A stretch of 64,000 bases of DNA. Source: CAVYXK01 sp963708245. GTDB taxonomy: Bacteria > Pseudomonadota > Alphaproteobacteria > Acetobacterales > Acetobacteraceae. The notes beneath the pieces were generated by a model. That model saw only the letters and a program-made list of their open reading frames with translations, had not been told where the DNA came from and did not search any database. This document shows, in pieces, positions 38,000-47,913 of the stretch. Both the position numbers and the translations under genes were made by a program. Where the stretch lies: assembly GCA_963708245.1 (NCBI GenBank), contig OY970201.1:620001-684000 (forward strand), in the 5' to 3' direction. Within the stretch, counting starts at the first letter, position 1. Each line of letters opens with the position of its first letter.

Positions 38000-39464
38000 A
38001 GATCGACAACATCACGCTTGGCGGCTATCTACATCTCACCACCTGGACAGAGGCCCAAGCGGTCGAGGAGTTGATCGCGGCGCTCCCGCAGACCGTCGAG
38101 GATTGGAAGGCCGCCCGCAGAGACGCCGCCTGGGCGGTCGGCGGAGGCGTCAAGAAGCCGCTGACCTTGGAGGACCGGCCAGAGTATGCCGGCCGCCGCC
38201 GAAGCCGAAAGCTCCGGAACAACCATTACCCAGTGCACACGAGCCTCACGAGCCTGGTCCCCGGAATGGAATCGACGAAGCCCAGCCGGCCGACGAGCAT
38301 CCCGAGCCCGAGCCGGACGAGCAGCAGGAGGCCGAGGCTCAGCCGGCGGAACCGAAGCTCGACGCGCCAAAGGCCGAGGACACCGAGCCAAAGCCGCTGA
38401 CCAAAGCCGAGCGCGCCGCACTGCTCGAACACCTCGCCGATCTGGACGGCTACGATTACGAACTGGAGCGCAAGGCTACCGCCGAACAGTTGAGCCGCGG
38501 CCAGGCCGTCAAATTCCGCGTCACCATACTCGACAAGCCGGTCGAAGACATCCGGAAGGCACGCGCCGACGCAGCAGCCAAAGCGGCCGCGGCCGCGGCT
38601 ACCGCAGCCGCCGCCGCAGCACACGCCGCATTACAGAACAATCCACCAGGGCCGAAACCCGATACCCCCGCGGTCAAGGCCCTGATCGCCGAAAGTTCAA
38701 TCGCAAGTATTTCGTCATCTCCGAGAACGGCAAAGTCCTCGTCTACTCGCCAAAGCACGACTACCAGCTACACCGCGGCTACTTTGAACGCGTCAGCTTT
38801 GACGATCTGGCCAAGCTCTACATGAACCGGACCGTCGAGACCGGCGTCAACGACAAGACCGGCGAGCCGACATTCTCGCCCGTGCCCGCGTCTGGCTGCA
38901 CCACCGCGACCGCCGCCAGTTCAACGCCGTGGTATTCGATCCGTCATCTCGTAAGCATCCCGCCGACACGGCTCAATCTCTGGCAGGGCTTCATCGTCAA
39001 GCCGAAGCCCGGCTCCTGCCAACGGTTTTAAGGAACATATCCGCAACGTCATCTGCTGCGGCAACTCCGACCTCTATGAATACGTGCTCGACTGGCTGGC
39101 TGATGTGGTCCAGCACCCCGACCGTCAAGGCGAAGTCGCCCTGGTCCTGTGCGGACCCGAAGGCTGCGGCAAAGGCCTCCTCGCCCGCGCCATGAAATAC
39201 CTGCTCGGCCAGCACGGACTGGCGATCTCCAATGCCAAGCACCTGACCGGCAATTTCAACGCGCACCTGCGCGATACCGTGCTGCTGTTCGCCGACGAGG
39301 CATTCTATGCCGGCGACCGGACACATGTCGGCGTCTTCAAGGCGCTTATCACCGAGCCCTACCTCACCATCGAGGGCAAGTATCAGAACCCGGTGCTGGC
39401 CAAGAACTACCTGCACATCCTCAATTGCGCCGGCAGCATGCGCCGATCCGCGACTGATTTATAG
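38000..39464 (+). pseudogene. DUF5906-type phage/plasmid primase-helicase, frameshifted
   Basis: Pieces in three frames give a superfamily 3-like helicase of the kind found in phages and plasmids: NITLGGYLHLTTWTEAQAV, GKVLVYSPKHDYQLHRGYF, RLNLWQGFIVKPKPG, then VLCGPEGCGKGLLARAM (Walker A), DTVLLFADEAFYAGDRTHVG (Walker B-like) and ALITEPYLTIEGKYQNPVL. The 5' end is cut next to an IS3 remnant and the 3' end stops soon after. It is not related to the intact primase-helicase at 56255, so a second element once resided here. Confidence 0.7.
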
Positions 39465-40205
39465 CGGGGGCAGGATCAATCGCTCCGTCTGATTCCCACA
39501 CGCCCACCAGTGCGGCCGCCGCACGCGCGCGAACGTTTCCAGCAGCTCCACGCCCGGATGGAGACGCGCGATCTCGTCGTAGAAAACATCGGGCTTCTTG
39601 CTGTTTTCGTCCTCGGCCGGCAACAGCCATGCGATGCACTCGAACCCGTCGCCCAGCATCGGCGCCACGTAGTCGCCGCGACGGCACACCCAAAGCTCTT
39701 CGACCGGATTCGCCATCCCGTAATAACCGAGGCCGTGGTGCGCAGGCGTTCCGTCCGGCCGCGTCTTCACCCAATAGATCGTGGTGACTTTGCGGAATCC
39801 CCAGGCTTCGACGATTTGCAAACATTCCTTCGTCTTGTCCCGCCACGCCCAGAAATACATGCCGGCATCGCGCGCGAACGGCGCATCGATTTCGCAGATC
39901 GCATCGGCAGAAAGCAGCTTGTAGCCCGGCATGCGGGAGCGGCCCTTGTCGGATCGCGTCTCGAAGTCGAGCGGCACGTCCACCGTGCCGCACGCGAACC
40001 GCTTGTGCGCATAGGGCGATGCAGCGAACGCAACATTGCTCGCGGCAACCTCGGCGCTTTGCGCTTCGGCCTTGGCCTGCATTGCCGCCAGCCGTTTGTC
40101 ATGGCGGATGACCAAGGCCTTTGCCTTGTCCCGCTTGCGCTGATTCCGCTTTCGCTGTTTCGGTGATAGTGCCCGCTTGCGACCGTTCTGCAGCTTGCCG
40201 ACCAT
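39459..40205 (-). CDS. MT-A70-like protein lacking the DPPW motif
   Basis: 248 residues: a Lys/Arg-rich N-terminus, then an MT-A70 adenine-methyltransferase fold with AGMYFWAWRDKT, VEAWGFRKVTTIYWVKTRPDG, ELWVCRRGDY, KKPDVFYDEIARLHPGVELLETFAR and the final WACGNQTE. The catalytic DPPW is replaced by DVPL (GTVDVPLDFETRSDKG). SAM-binding elements elsewhere remain. Phage MT-A70 proteins methylate adenine in DNA; this one may be inactive, have altered chemistry or be decaying. It overlaps the end of the DUF5906 remnant by 6 bp in convergent orientation. Confidence 0.7.
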   Translation of the reverse strand: MVGKLQNGRKRALSPKQRKRNQRKRDKAKALVIRHDKRLAAMQAKAEAQSAEVAASNVAFAASPYAHKRFACGTVDVPLDFETRSDKGRSRMPGYKLLSADAICEIDAPFARDAGMYFWAWRDKTKECLQIVEAWGFRKVTTIYWVKTRPDGTPAHHGLGYYGMANPVEELWVCRRGDYVAPMLGDGFECIAWLLPAEDENSKKPDVFYDEIARLHPGVELLETFARVRRPHWWACGNQTERLILPPL

Positions 40206-40315
40206 GGTTTTTGCCCCCCCATCTCGTGACCGGAGCTTGTCACGAGTTGAAGGGAGCCGACACCCGCGAAGCTCGGCGGAGCTATGCGCACTTCGCGTCC
40301 GGTCAAACCGACGGT

Positions 40316-40519
40316 TCAGGACGCAACGCCAGCTTCGTCGGGCGGCTTGTCGAGCTTCTTTCTCGCCACCATCTCGGCCAGCGCCTTGCGCTGGAACGCC
40401 ACTACCGTCCGCCGCAGCCTTTGGTTCTCGGCCGTCACCAGCCGCAGCTTGCGTTCGGCATCCAGCCGCAGTCGCTTTTCCGCGATCAGCCGCTGCATGG
40501 CGGCGCGGTCAAGGAACAT
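40316..40519 (-). CDS. Small coiled-coil protein, 67 aa
   Basis: A short basic, helical protein (RLIAEKRLRLDAERKLRLV, ENQRLRRTVVAFQRKALAEM) predicted to form a coiled coil. It lies just upstream of the MT-A70 gene on the same strand, as small accessory genes often do in phages. No family recognised; short length lowers confidence. Confidence 0.35.
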   Translation of the reverse strand: MFLDRAAMQRLIAEKRLRLDAERKLRLVTAENQRLRRTVVAFQRKALAEMVARKKLDKPPDEAGVAS

Positions 40520-40545
40520 GCCGGAGCGGCGTTCCTGTGACCGCT

Positions 40546-40668
40546 CTATTGGAGCCGCTCGCGCAGCAAGCGCAGCTCGTGCTCGACGCGGAGCCGTGCT
40601 GCGCGCTCGGCGTCGCGCTCGCGCGTCAACCGCACCAGATCGCCCGCCAGTTTTTCAGGTGTCAGCAT
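40546..40668 (-). CDS. Small helical protein, 40 aa
   Basis: From ATG 40668: LTPEKLAGDLVRLTRERDAE, then a Leu/Arg heptad-like end. Similar in style to the 67-residue protein downstream and probably part of the same phage-derived cassette. A longer frame starts at 40818 but its first half looks non-coding. Confidence 0.3.
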   Translation of the reverse strand: MLTPEKLAGDLVRLTRERDAERAARLRVEHELRLLRERLQ

Positions 40669-40876
40669 CGTCCGCACCGTCGACGAACACGAGCGCAGCG
40701 TGAGAGGGACAATACGAGCGCCCAGGTTCGCTCGCTCGCCCGCAGGGTGACGGCATGAGCTATCTCGCCTATGGACTCGCAGCGAAATAAACGAATCGAG
40801 GAGCCGCGAAAAAAACACGAATAGAATCCGAGAATTTGCTAGGTGCGACGCGAGATGCGTCGGCTAGCGTCGCGGT

Positions 40877-41395
40877 GTGATCGACATCGCCGACATCCGA
40901 GCGCGTTGGCAGAAGGCAGCGGCCTTCCTCGATGAACGCGCCCGGCGACTGTTCGCCGCCAACGAAGCGCTGGCGCAGGGCCCTGGCGGCGTCACCGCGA
41001 CCGCGAGCGCAACCGGGCTGGCGCGCAGCACCATCCAGCGAGGCATCGCGGAACTGCGGTGCGGTCGCAATGAACTGGGCGCCCGGCTGCGCCGGCCCGG
41101 CGCTGGCCGCAAGAGCGCGGTGACCCGGCAACCCGGGTTGCCGGCGGCGCTGGAGAAACTGATCGAGGAGGCCATTTGCGGCGATCGCTCGCCGCTGCGC
41201 TGGGTCAGCCGCAGTCAGCGTCACCTCGTCAAGGAGCTGACCGCGCTTGGCTTCAAGGTCAGCCAGCGCGTGGTCGGCAAGCTGCTGCGGCAACTGAACT
41301 ACAGTTGCCAGGCCAACCGCAAGACGCGGGAGGGGAGCAACTTTAAAGGGGAATCGCACATGACCGACGGACAAATCATCAAGCTGTTAGAGTGA
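40877..41395 (+). pseudogene. ISAzo13-family transposase, N-terminal fragment
   Basis: IRARWQKAAAFLDERARRLF, GVTATASATGLARSTIQRGI, RRPGAGRKS, LVKELTALGFKVSQRVVGKL and QANRKTREG are the N-terminal third of an ISAzo13-type transposase. After that the frame runs into unrelated sequence; the catalytic domain is missing. It is only about 50% similar to the intact copy at 41587-42813, so it is a different older element. Confidence 0.75.
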
Positions 41396-41579
41396 TTCGC
41401 GACCTCGCGATGCTCAAATATCAAGGCCACGATAGGGAGGGCAACAACTCCGACTTAGTCCTTGCGCTTAATACCATCGCTAGCAACTGCGATCGTGCCC
41501 TCACAGGCAAGCCTTTCACAATGGAGAACTGAATGAAACAGTTCCCCGCATGGCTGGCTCGAGCCACTGACAACACTTA

Positions 41580-42889
41580 GGGTCCGTCAGGAATCAACTG
41601 CGCGATCTGAGCGATTGCCCGGGTGAATGGTGTAATTCCATTCGCCGTGGAACTCGGCGCGCGTCATGTTGATCGCATCCATCTCCTGGTCGGACACGGC
41701 GATCGCCTTCGGATAGGTTCGCTCGTCGAGTTCGCAACGGACGATGAGGCCTTTATCGGTTGTGGTGGCGCTGATCAGATCGACGATGAGGCGGTAGCTG
41801 ACCAGCGGCGTGGCACGCCAGTTCTGGCTGATGAAGGCGAACAGGCGGTGTTCGATCTTGTTCCATTTGCTGGTGCCGGGCGGCAGGTGGTGAACCTTGA
41901 TATCGATGCCAATCTCGGTGGCGAGACGGTGAAGTTCGCGTTTCCATAGACGCACACGCGAGCCGTTGCTGCCACCCCCATCCGCGGTGATCGTCAGGTG
42001 CTTGGCGTCAGGATAGCGCACCCGCCCGACCTCGTACCACCAGCGGCGGATCGTCTGCACCGCGAACTCGGCCGTGTCATTGTCCACCCCGACACAGACC
42101 CAGCCGGCATTGGCGGCGAGGTCATAGACGCCATACGGTACCGCACGCCCCAGTTCCTTGATCACGAAGTCATGCACGCGAACCTCTTCGGGGGTTCCCT
42201 TCGGCCGCCATTCCCGCCCGGCGCTCTTGAAGTCGCCAACCAATTCCTTCTTCTTGGTGTCCACCGAGATCACCGGCTGATGGGCTGCCAACGCTTCGGT
42301 CACGCTCTGACCGATCTGCTGGAACTGCGCGTCCCGGTCCGGATGGTCGCCGCCTTCTCTGGTCTTGCTGTTGGCTTGCAGGCTGAAATTCTGCTGTGCC
42401 AGCAACTCGCCAACCACCGTATGGCTGACCACATGGCCCTGAGCCCGCAGGTCCGCCGCCAAGCGCCGCAGGCTCTTGCAGGTCCAGCGTAGCGCCGACA
42501 CCGGATCGCCTCGCTCGGTCGGCTCGACCAACGCCAGCAGCGCCGGCAAGAGCCCCGGGTCGGTCACCACCAGCGGCTTGCGACCGCCACCGGGCCGTCG
42601 AACCCGACCGGGATCGAGCTTAACGTCCTCGGTCAAATCGCGCTGGCCGCGTCCGATCGTGCTCGGCGCGATGCCGGTGATGCGCGACACCGCAGCAACC
42701 CCGCCATACCCGGCACTACTCGCCTCGGTTGCCGCAAATGGCCGTCGTCCCCGTTCATCCAGATACGGCGACAACGCCGCGAAACGTTCCCTTATGCTGT
42801 CCGAATCGACCATCCACACAACATATGGTGGATAGTCCACGCGGAGAAACCCCAACCGTTACCCGATTCGCCTATTGTCTGACGGGCCC
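41580..42889 (-). mobile_element. ISAzo13-family insertion sequence, complete
   Basis: Element of 1310 bp with short imperfect inverted ends GGGTCCGTCAG (left) and CTGACGGGCCC (right), flanked by TTA at 41577-41579 and 42890-42892, which may be the target duplication. It carries one intact transposase gene on the minus strand. Confidence 0.78.
41587..42813 (-). CDS. ISAzo13-family transposase
   Basis: 408 residues from ATG 42813, the usual family start (MVDSDSIRERFAAL); an upstream ATG at 42855 would add 14 residues. Contains VSRITGIAPSTIGRG (HTH), RRPGGGRKPL, SLQANSKTREGGDHPDRDAQ, the DDE core with VISVDTKKKELVG and LTITADGGGSNGSR, and HLPPGTSKWNKIEHRLF with the last Glu. Complete and probably active. 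Confidence 0.88.
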   Translation of the reverse strand: MVDSDSIRERFAALSPYLDERGRRPFAATEASSAGYGGVAAVSRITGIAPSTIGRGQRDLTEDVKLDPGRVRRPGGGRKPLVVTDPGLLPALLALVEPTERGDPVSALRWTCKSLRRLAADLRAQGHVVSHTVVGELLAQQNFSLQANSKTREGGDHPDRDAQFQQIGQSVTEALAAHQPVISVDTKKKELVGDFKSAGREWRPKGTPEEVRVHDFVIKELGRAVPYGVYDLAANAGWVCVGVDNDTAEFAVQTIRRWWYEVGRVRYPDAKHLTITADGGGSNGSRVRLWKRELHRLATEIGIDIKVHHLPPGTSKWNKIEHRLFAFISQNWRATPLVSYRLIVDLISATTTDKGLIVRCELDERTYPKAIAVSDQEMDAINMTRAEFHGEWNYTIHPGNRSDRAVDS

Positions 42890-42892
42890 TTA

Positions 42893-43858
42893 GACGGCGG
42901 CACGTCGAGCGAGGTCGCGCGGGCCAAGGCGAAGATCATCAACTTCATCGCCTCCTGCCCGGGCGATGCTACGGTCAAGCGCCGCCCCCGCGACCGAAGT
43001 GACCGCTTCCCGCGCACCTTCCCGGCGTGTTGCAGGTCGCATCATGATGTCGGGTGCTCCCTCCAATTCTTCCTGATACGTGTAGAATCCAATTCGGGCC
43101 GCTTGTCTCGCGGAAAATGCAGCCAACGGGCGGGTGCCAGGCCCTGGGCCGGGACCGCTAGCGGCGGTCGGTCGCGTCGCGAACTCTTGGGGCTTCCATC
43201 TCCGACAAAGCCTGTTTTCCGTTTAGTGCTAGCTCGCCTCTAGCCCCTCGTCATCAACATCCAAGGTGGTAACACGCTCCGGCCAGAGGTGACTAAAAAA
43301 AGCGGAACCGGACGAATTGGCGGACCCGGAATGCATCTCACACCGGGGGCGCCGGCGAACGCACGCGTGCCGATGATGGAAGCGACTACGTGGTCGACGA
43401 CCTTAAGCTGCGGCAGCGGGCCGTGCGGCGTTGGAGGTGGGGCTCGCTGATCGCCTCGCGCCGCGCGTCTATTCGCGGGGCCTCGCCGTTCGCGCGGCAG
43501 TTCGCGACGTTACTCGTCGGCCGCGTCGCCGGCATCAGTGCGGGCCGAGATGATAACCGACATTGCCCGGCAGTGGTTCGGGCTGCCGCATGAATACCGG
43601 CTTTGGTTCCGCATGCAGCGGCCCGCGCAGTGTGCAAATAGACGAATACCGCCTTGTGCTGTCGCAGGTGACGCCGCTCGCGGGCGAGGCCTGGGATCGG
43701 GCCGAGCGAGGTCCCGCCTGCCAGCGGCTTGGGAGACTGACGGAACTGGAACCGCCAAGCCCACCAAGACTTCGCGTCAGACCACGTGAGTCGGGAGCAG
43801 GCCGGCTTATGCGGCTGGAACGCGGACATCGTTCCGCCGGCGCGGCACAAATGTAAAT
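42893..43858. other. Gene-free stretch of about 970 bp
   Basis: Many overlapping short frames; none has both a start signal and a known motif. A plus-strand piece near 43545-43620 (MITDIARQWFGLPHEYRLWF) may be a leftover of a phage-type gene. Confidence 0.35.
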
Positions 43859-44865
43859 TCAATCCGACCGGCGAATGACGCCGGCAGCCCGTCCCCGCGC
43901 GAACCCCCAGCGCATGGAACCGCACCCAGCCCCCTCACGCACGATCAGCCGCCCGGCCGCCTCAAGCGCCCCTAGGGTGCGTCCGCTTCCCTCCAATTCT
44001 AGCCTCCGCCCCGCGAGCCGCACGGAGATCACGGAATCAGAACCAAGCCCGAGTCCACGCAGCTTCTGCGCGAAACCGTGCCGGCCAGCCAGATCATCCG
44101 CGCGCCGCAAATCGGCGACGAATTCACGTGCTTTTACATCGTTGATCAGCAGCTCCAGCGCCACCGGTTCGACCGAATCCGGCAGGCAGCACCAGCCGCT
44201 CAGCACGCCGCGAATCACGCTCTCAACCCGGCCCTCCGGACGGAGCTGCGTCACAGTGCGATAGTCTTTGGCCTCCGCGTCCACCACACGCACAAGGTCA
44301 TCCCCACTTGTCGTAAGCCCACAGAACGCCATCAGCCGGGGCACAAAGCGGGCGGGAAAAAGCAGCGCCTTCTCGTAGCTGACCAGCAGCGTCGGACACG
44401 GCGCGGCGGTCGCCAGGCGGACCGCCGCGCTCAGCGCGGCAACGGCGGAGTGCAGTTCCGGCACGGCCGCAGCATACATCGAGACGACGTTGCGCTGCGC
44501 TACCGCGATCGGGTCACGCAGCACCAGGATCAGTCGGGGCGCGCGAAAGAGCGCCAACTCGCGAGGCCGCAGCAGGTCATGCAGTTGTGGACGCTTGAAG
44601 CCCCAGACCGGATGAACCGCGTTGCGACAGGCGATGATGCCGCGCAACGCCGCGCGGTTCTGGCTGCGGAGGCAATCGACGATGTCGGCGTCCTCGAACG
44701 TCACCTCATCGCGCCGGCCGCCCATGAACACGCCGGCGGCGACCAACATCTTCGCAACCATGGATGTGCCGCCCCGAGGCCTGAGACGATCAAGGTGCGC
44801 GGTAGAGTATCGGCCGACGTGTCTCCCAGCTCGATCAAGCCGCCGTTGAGAAAATCTTCATCCAT
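43859..44865 (-). pseudogene. Sulfotransferase-like gene, frameshifted in the P-loop
   Basis: ATG 44865 starts DEDFLNGGLIELGDTSADTL, then TLIVSGLG. The frame changes near 44785, and the protein continues in the other frame as TSMVAKMLVAAGVFMG. The expected PAPS loop GxGRSGTSM is thus broken by one missing base. Downstream, APRLILVLRDPIAVAQRNV and LLVSYEKALLFPARF match a sulfotransferase. The last 100 residues are a beta-rich extension. Translation from the internal ATG at 44761 would give 300 residues without the P-loop. Confidence 0.65.
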
Positions 44866-45059
44866 CGCAACAAGACTTCCGGCCAGAACCTGCTTCGTCT
44901 TTGCACGATGTATTGTTCATCTCGACAACGCCTTCTTGCACTCGATGGAAAAAAATATTCTCCCTTGAGGATATCCGTCAAATCCGGGCGTTGCGCGAGG
45001 AAGGCTATTCCATTGCATGACGGCGGAGTTGTTCGCATGGCGGGCGCGCCGAGACCGCG

Positions 45060-45244
45060 CGATCTGTGAGATGAAGATTAGCGAATTCTGCGGCGCGGAT
45101 CATGCTGTCGCCGGCAAGCCCGATTTCGGACGGGTGGTAATACTGCACGCCGGTGCGCGCGATCGTCACGTCGCTGCATAGCAGCGCGCCGGACCGCAGC
45201 AGCGCTTGCTTCGGGCCAAGCTCGCTGATGACGTGGAATTCCAT
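45060..45244 (-). pseudogene. DUF2213-like phage protein, N-terminal fragment
   Basis: ATG 45244 follows a strong site (GGAGGTATGCG). The product reads EFHVISELGPKQ, SGALLCSDVTIARTGVQYYH and PSEIGLAGDSMIRAAEF, the start of DUF2213 phage head-related proteins. Similarity ends after about 60 residues. Confidence 0.45.
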
Positions 45245-45389
45245 CGCATACCTCCATGCCGCAGCGTAGCATGGCGGCGGCCCTCGAACGAGGCGGCGGA
45301 AATTAACACGCGGGCGCCGCGCGTTTTCCGTCCAATCAGAGGTTGGTTTGACAGAACCGAAAACCGACCCGGAGCTGGCAGATCGCGCC

Positions 45390-45534
45390 AGGGAATGCCG
45401 GCCCGGTAGCGATAGAGCACCGCTTCAACGAACGGGAGGTTGTCCGCCGCGGTCACGCCGACCGAACCCTTGCGGCCTGGCAAAAGGTCCTTGATCCGGT
45501 CCCACTGGTCGTCGCGAAGTCCGTAGCGGCGCAT
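45390..45534 (-). pseudogene. IS5-family transposase, N-terminal fragment
   Basis: From ATG 45534: RRYGLRDDQWDRIKDLLPGR, then VEAVLYRYRAGIPWRDLPA. This is the start of an IS5-group transposase, interrupted before the DDE domain. Confidence 0.7.
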
Positions 45535-45698
45535 CGGTCGGCTCCCCAAAGCTGACCGCCTACGAATCGAAGAATGCGTCGCGCCGGAATCGGCTATCTC
45601 GCCGTCTCCTGCTGATTACCGAACGGTGTTGCAGTCCGGACTCACCAAGCCCGCCGGAACTGGCGAACCACTGGTCGGGATTTGACGACAGGCCCTAG

Positions 45699-47245
45699 TC
45701 CTACTGCGTCACTCATCATGCCGCGCTTAAGGGCTGGCGCCTATGCCCGCAGCAGGGACATCGCGGCAGTGCATGGACGAAGGTACGTGCGAGACGGATG
45801 CGCAGCGTCGCAATCGAGTTCGGCACATGACGCTGCGAACGCAGCGGCAGCTCCTCTGGGTCGGTAACCTGCGGGAACGGCAGGTCGCTGGCCGCGCCAG
45901 GCGCGGGCAAGTCCTGAGGGGGGAATCGTCGCCTTCTCGGAGACCAGGAATCCGTAGGCCGCAATGCATAGGCTTGCGTGATGGTGAAAGCCCCGCCAGC
46001 CGCGGCCTTCGTAATGGCCGAGCCCGACCTCCTGCTTCAGATCCAGATAGTCGCGTTCGATCCGCCAGCGCAGCTTGGTGAGATCCACCATCCGCTCGAA
46101 CGTGATGTCCGACGGCAGCGTGGAAAGCCAGTAATGGTCCGGTTCGCTCGCGCCCTCTGGCCACTCGATCAGCAGCCACTCTTCCGCCGCAGGTTCGTTG
46201 CGTTTGGTATCATCGTGTGCCGGACGCACCCGCAGGCGGGCAAAGCGTGAGCTCAGTGCCGTGTTGCTGCCCTCTCGCCAGGTGATCGGCTGCCAGGCGT
46301 CGGCGGCCAGCTCGATCGCCAGCTGCTTGGCCGAGACCGGCTGATGCGCATCATCACGGCGCGGCCGTTTGGGCGGCCGGCCGCGGCCCGACCATGCCGG
46401 GGCTGGCACTGCTGCCTCGCCCGGCCGCCAGACTGCTGTGGTGGGTAGGATGCCGGCCACGTAGGGCTGTCCGAGTTCGCTGATCCCGCCACGCAGCGTA
46501 GCGTTGTTGCCATAGGCTGGGTCCATCAGCGCCACTGCCGCCGGCAGGCCATCAGCGTGGGCTTGGCGCATTTGCCGCAGCGCGATCTCCGGCTTGGTCT
46601 GGAACGTAACCTCCGCCGGCACGCCCGCGGTGATCCGCCGCACCGGGTCGTCAGCCCAGTCCTGCGGCAGATACAATCGATAGGCGACCGGCAGGCTGGC
46701 CTGGTGGGTGGCCACCGAGAGGCTCACCGCCACCTGGCAGTTCTCCTGCTTGCCAAGCTGCCCGCAGTATTGCCGCGCCACGCCGACCGAGTGGTGGCCC
46801 TTCTTGGGGAACGCCGTGTCGTCGATGATCCAGGCCTGGATCGGCTCATCGCCGGTGATGGATGGCAGCACCAACTCGCGCACCCGGGTCAGCATCGCCT
46901 GGTCCGACCATGGGGCTTGCGCCACCAGATGCAGCAGCGACTGGTGCTGGGCCGCGGTCCGCTCTGGTGCGGTCACCGCCGCCAGCGGTTCGACGCTCTT
47001 GCGGCCCTCGGTCGAGATCAAGCCGATGCAGTAGTCTTGAAACGGTGCGACCCGGTCGGCATGGCCGAGCACCGAGGCCAAATCCGCCGCGTAGGCTCTG
47101 AACCGGGCTTCCGTGCCAGACCGATCGCGAAGATCCATGCCGCCCTCCCCGAGCGGTTCGAATCTTCACCCGTACCATAGCGCGACCGCGTCGCAGCAAG
47201 GGCTAAATCAGGCCGTCAGCCCGTCCGGTTTGCGACTCAGTAGGA
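45699..47245 (-). mobile_element. IS701-family insertion sequence, complete
   Basis: 1547 bp with inverted ends TCCTACTGCGTC (left) and, read inward from the right, TCCTACTGAGTC. It is flanked by CTAG at 45695-45698 and 47246-47249, which fits the YTAR target duplicated by IS701 elements. One transposase gene on the minus strand. Confidence 0.85.
45741..47138 (-). CDS. IS701-family transposase
   Basis: 465 residues with the IS701 core: AWIIDDTAFPKKGHHSVGVA (first Asp), AAVALMDPAYGNNATLRGGI (second Asp) and LTKLRWRIERDYLDLKQEVG (Glu). The length is typical. The last 40 residues are Ala-rich and may be slightly altered, but no clear frameshift is seen. It drives movement of the surrounding element. 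Confidence 0.9.
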   Translation of the reverse strand: MDLRDRSGTEARFRAYAADLASVLGHADRVAPFQDYCIGLISTEGRKSVEPLAAVTAPERTAAQHQSLLHLVAQAPWSDQAMLTRVRELVLPSITGDEPIQAWIIDDTAFPKKGHHSVGVARQYCGQLGKQENCQVAVSLSVATHQASLPVAYRLYLPQDWADDPVRRITAGVPAEVTFQTKPEIALRQMRQAHADGLPAAVALMDPAYGNNATLRGGISELGQPYVAGILPTTAVWRPGEAAVPAPAWSGRGRPPKRPRRDDAHQPVSAKQLAIELAADAWQPITWREGSNTALSSRFARLRVRPAHDDTKRNEPAAEEWLLIEWPEGASEPDHYWLSTLPSDITFERMVDLTKLRWRIERDYLDLKQEVGLGHYEGRGWRGFHHHASLCIAAYGFLVSEKATIPPSGLARAWRGQRPAVPAGYRPRGAAAAFAASCAELDCDAAHPSRTYLRPCTAAMSLLRA

Positions 47246-47249
47246 CTAG

Positions 47250-47913
47250 TTCACAGGGCGGGTTGCGGCCAGCGTGTGCGGTCTCGGCCCGGATCGAAGC
47301 TACCGGAGCCCAGCAGCGGCGCCCGGCCCAGGGCTGGCGTTGGGGCGAAGATTGCCGCCAGTTGCAGCTGTCAGGTCGTTATAAATGCCAACCCATCGCT
47401 GTACTCACCTCTGAAACAAAAGCTCACTCTGGCCGGCATTCGCCGTGCCCCGATTTGAGCCTACTTCACCTTCGGCGTTCTTGGAATGACAGCCTCGGCC
47501 ATCAGAAACGCGGCGTAGCAATCAGCCAGCCATTGTTGCATGCCCCCGTCGCGTCACCTGGCCGTCGTTCACCAGGACCGCGGATCAGGCGCCTTGGCGT
47601 GCAGCTCGGCCATCTGGCCCGGCATAGCCCGGGTCTGCCATCGCCGCGGTGATGAGCGCGCAGATCGGCGACTGCCCCTTGAGGGCAACGCGCGTGGCAA
47701 GCACCCTAGAGAAGTCACCTGTGGTGACGCGGCACGTAGATCGCCCGACAACTGCCGTATCGGCCGAGCCCGTTCATCTCCGACTGGGGACCCGAGCCGC
47801 AGAACCTCCCATCTGGTCGCCGGTAGCCACGCTCGCCGGATGCGATGCGTTCGCGGTCAACTCGATGCTGTCCTGCACGCCGCAGCGACCGCCACCGCAG
47901 AAGCCCGACTGGG
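47250..47913. other. Gene-free stretch
   Basis: No supported gene. About 70 bp near 47590-47660 weakly resemble the middle of the SRAP gene (MAELH region, minus strand) and may be another eroded fragment. Confidence 0.3.
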
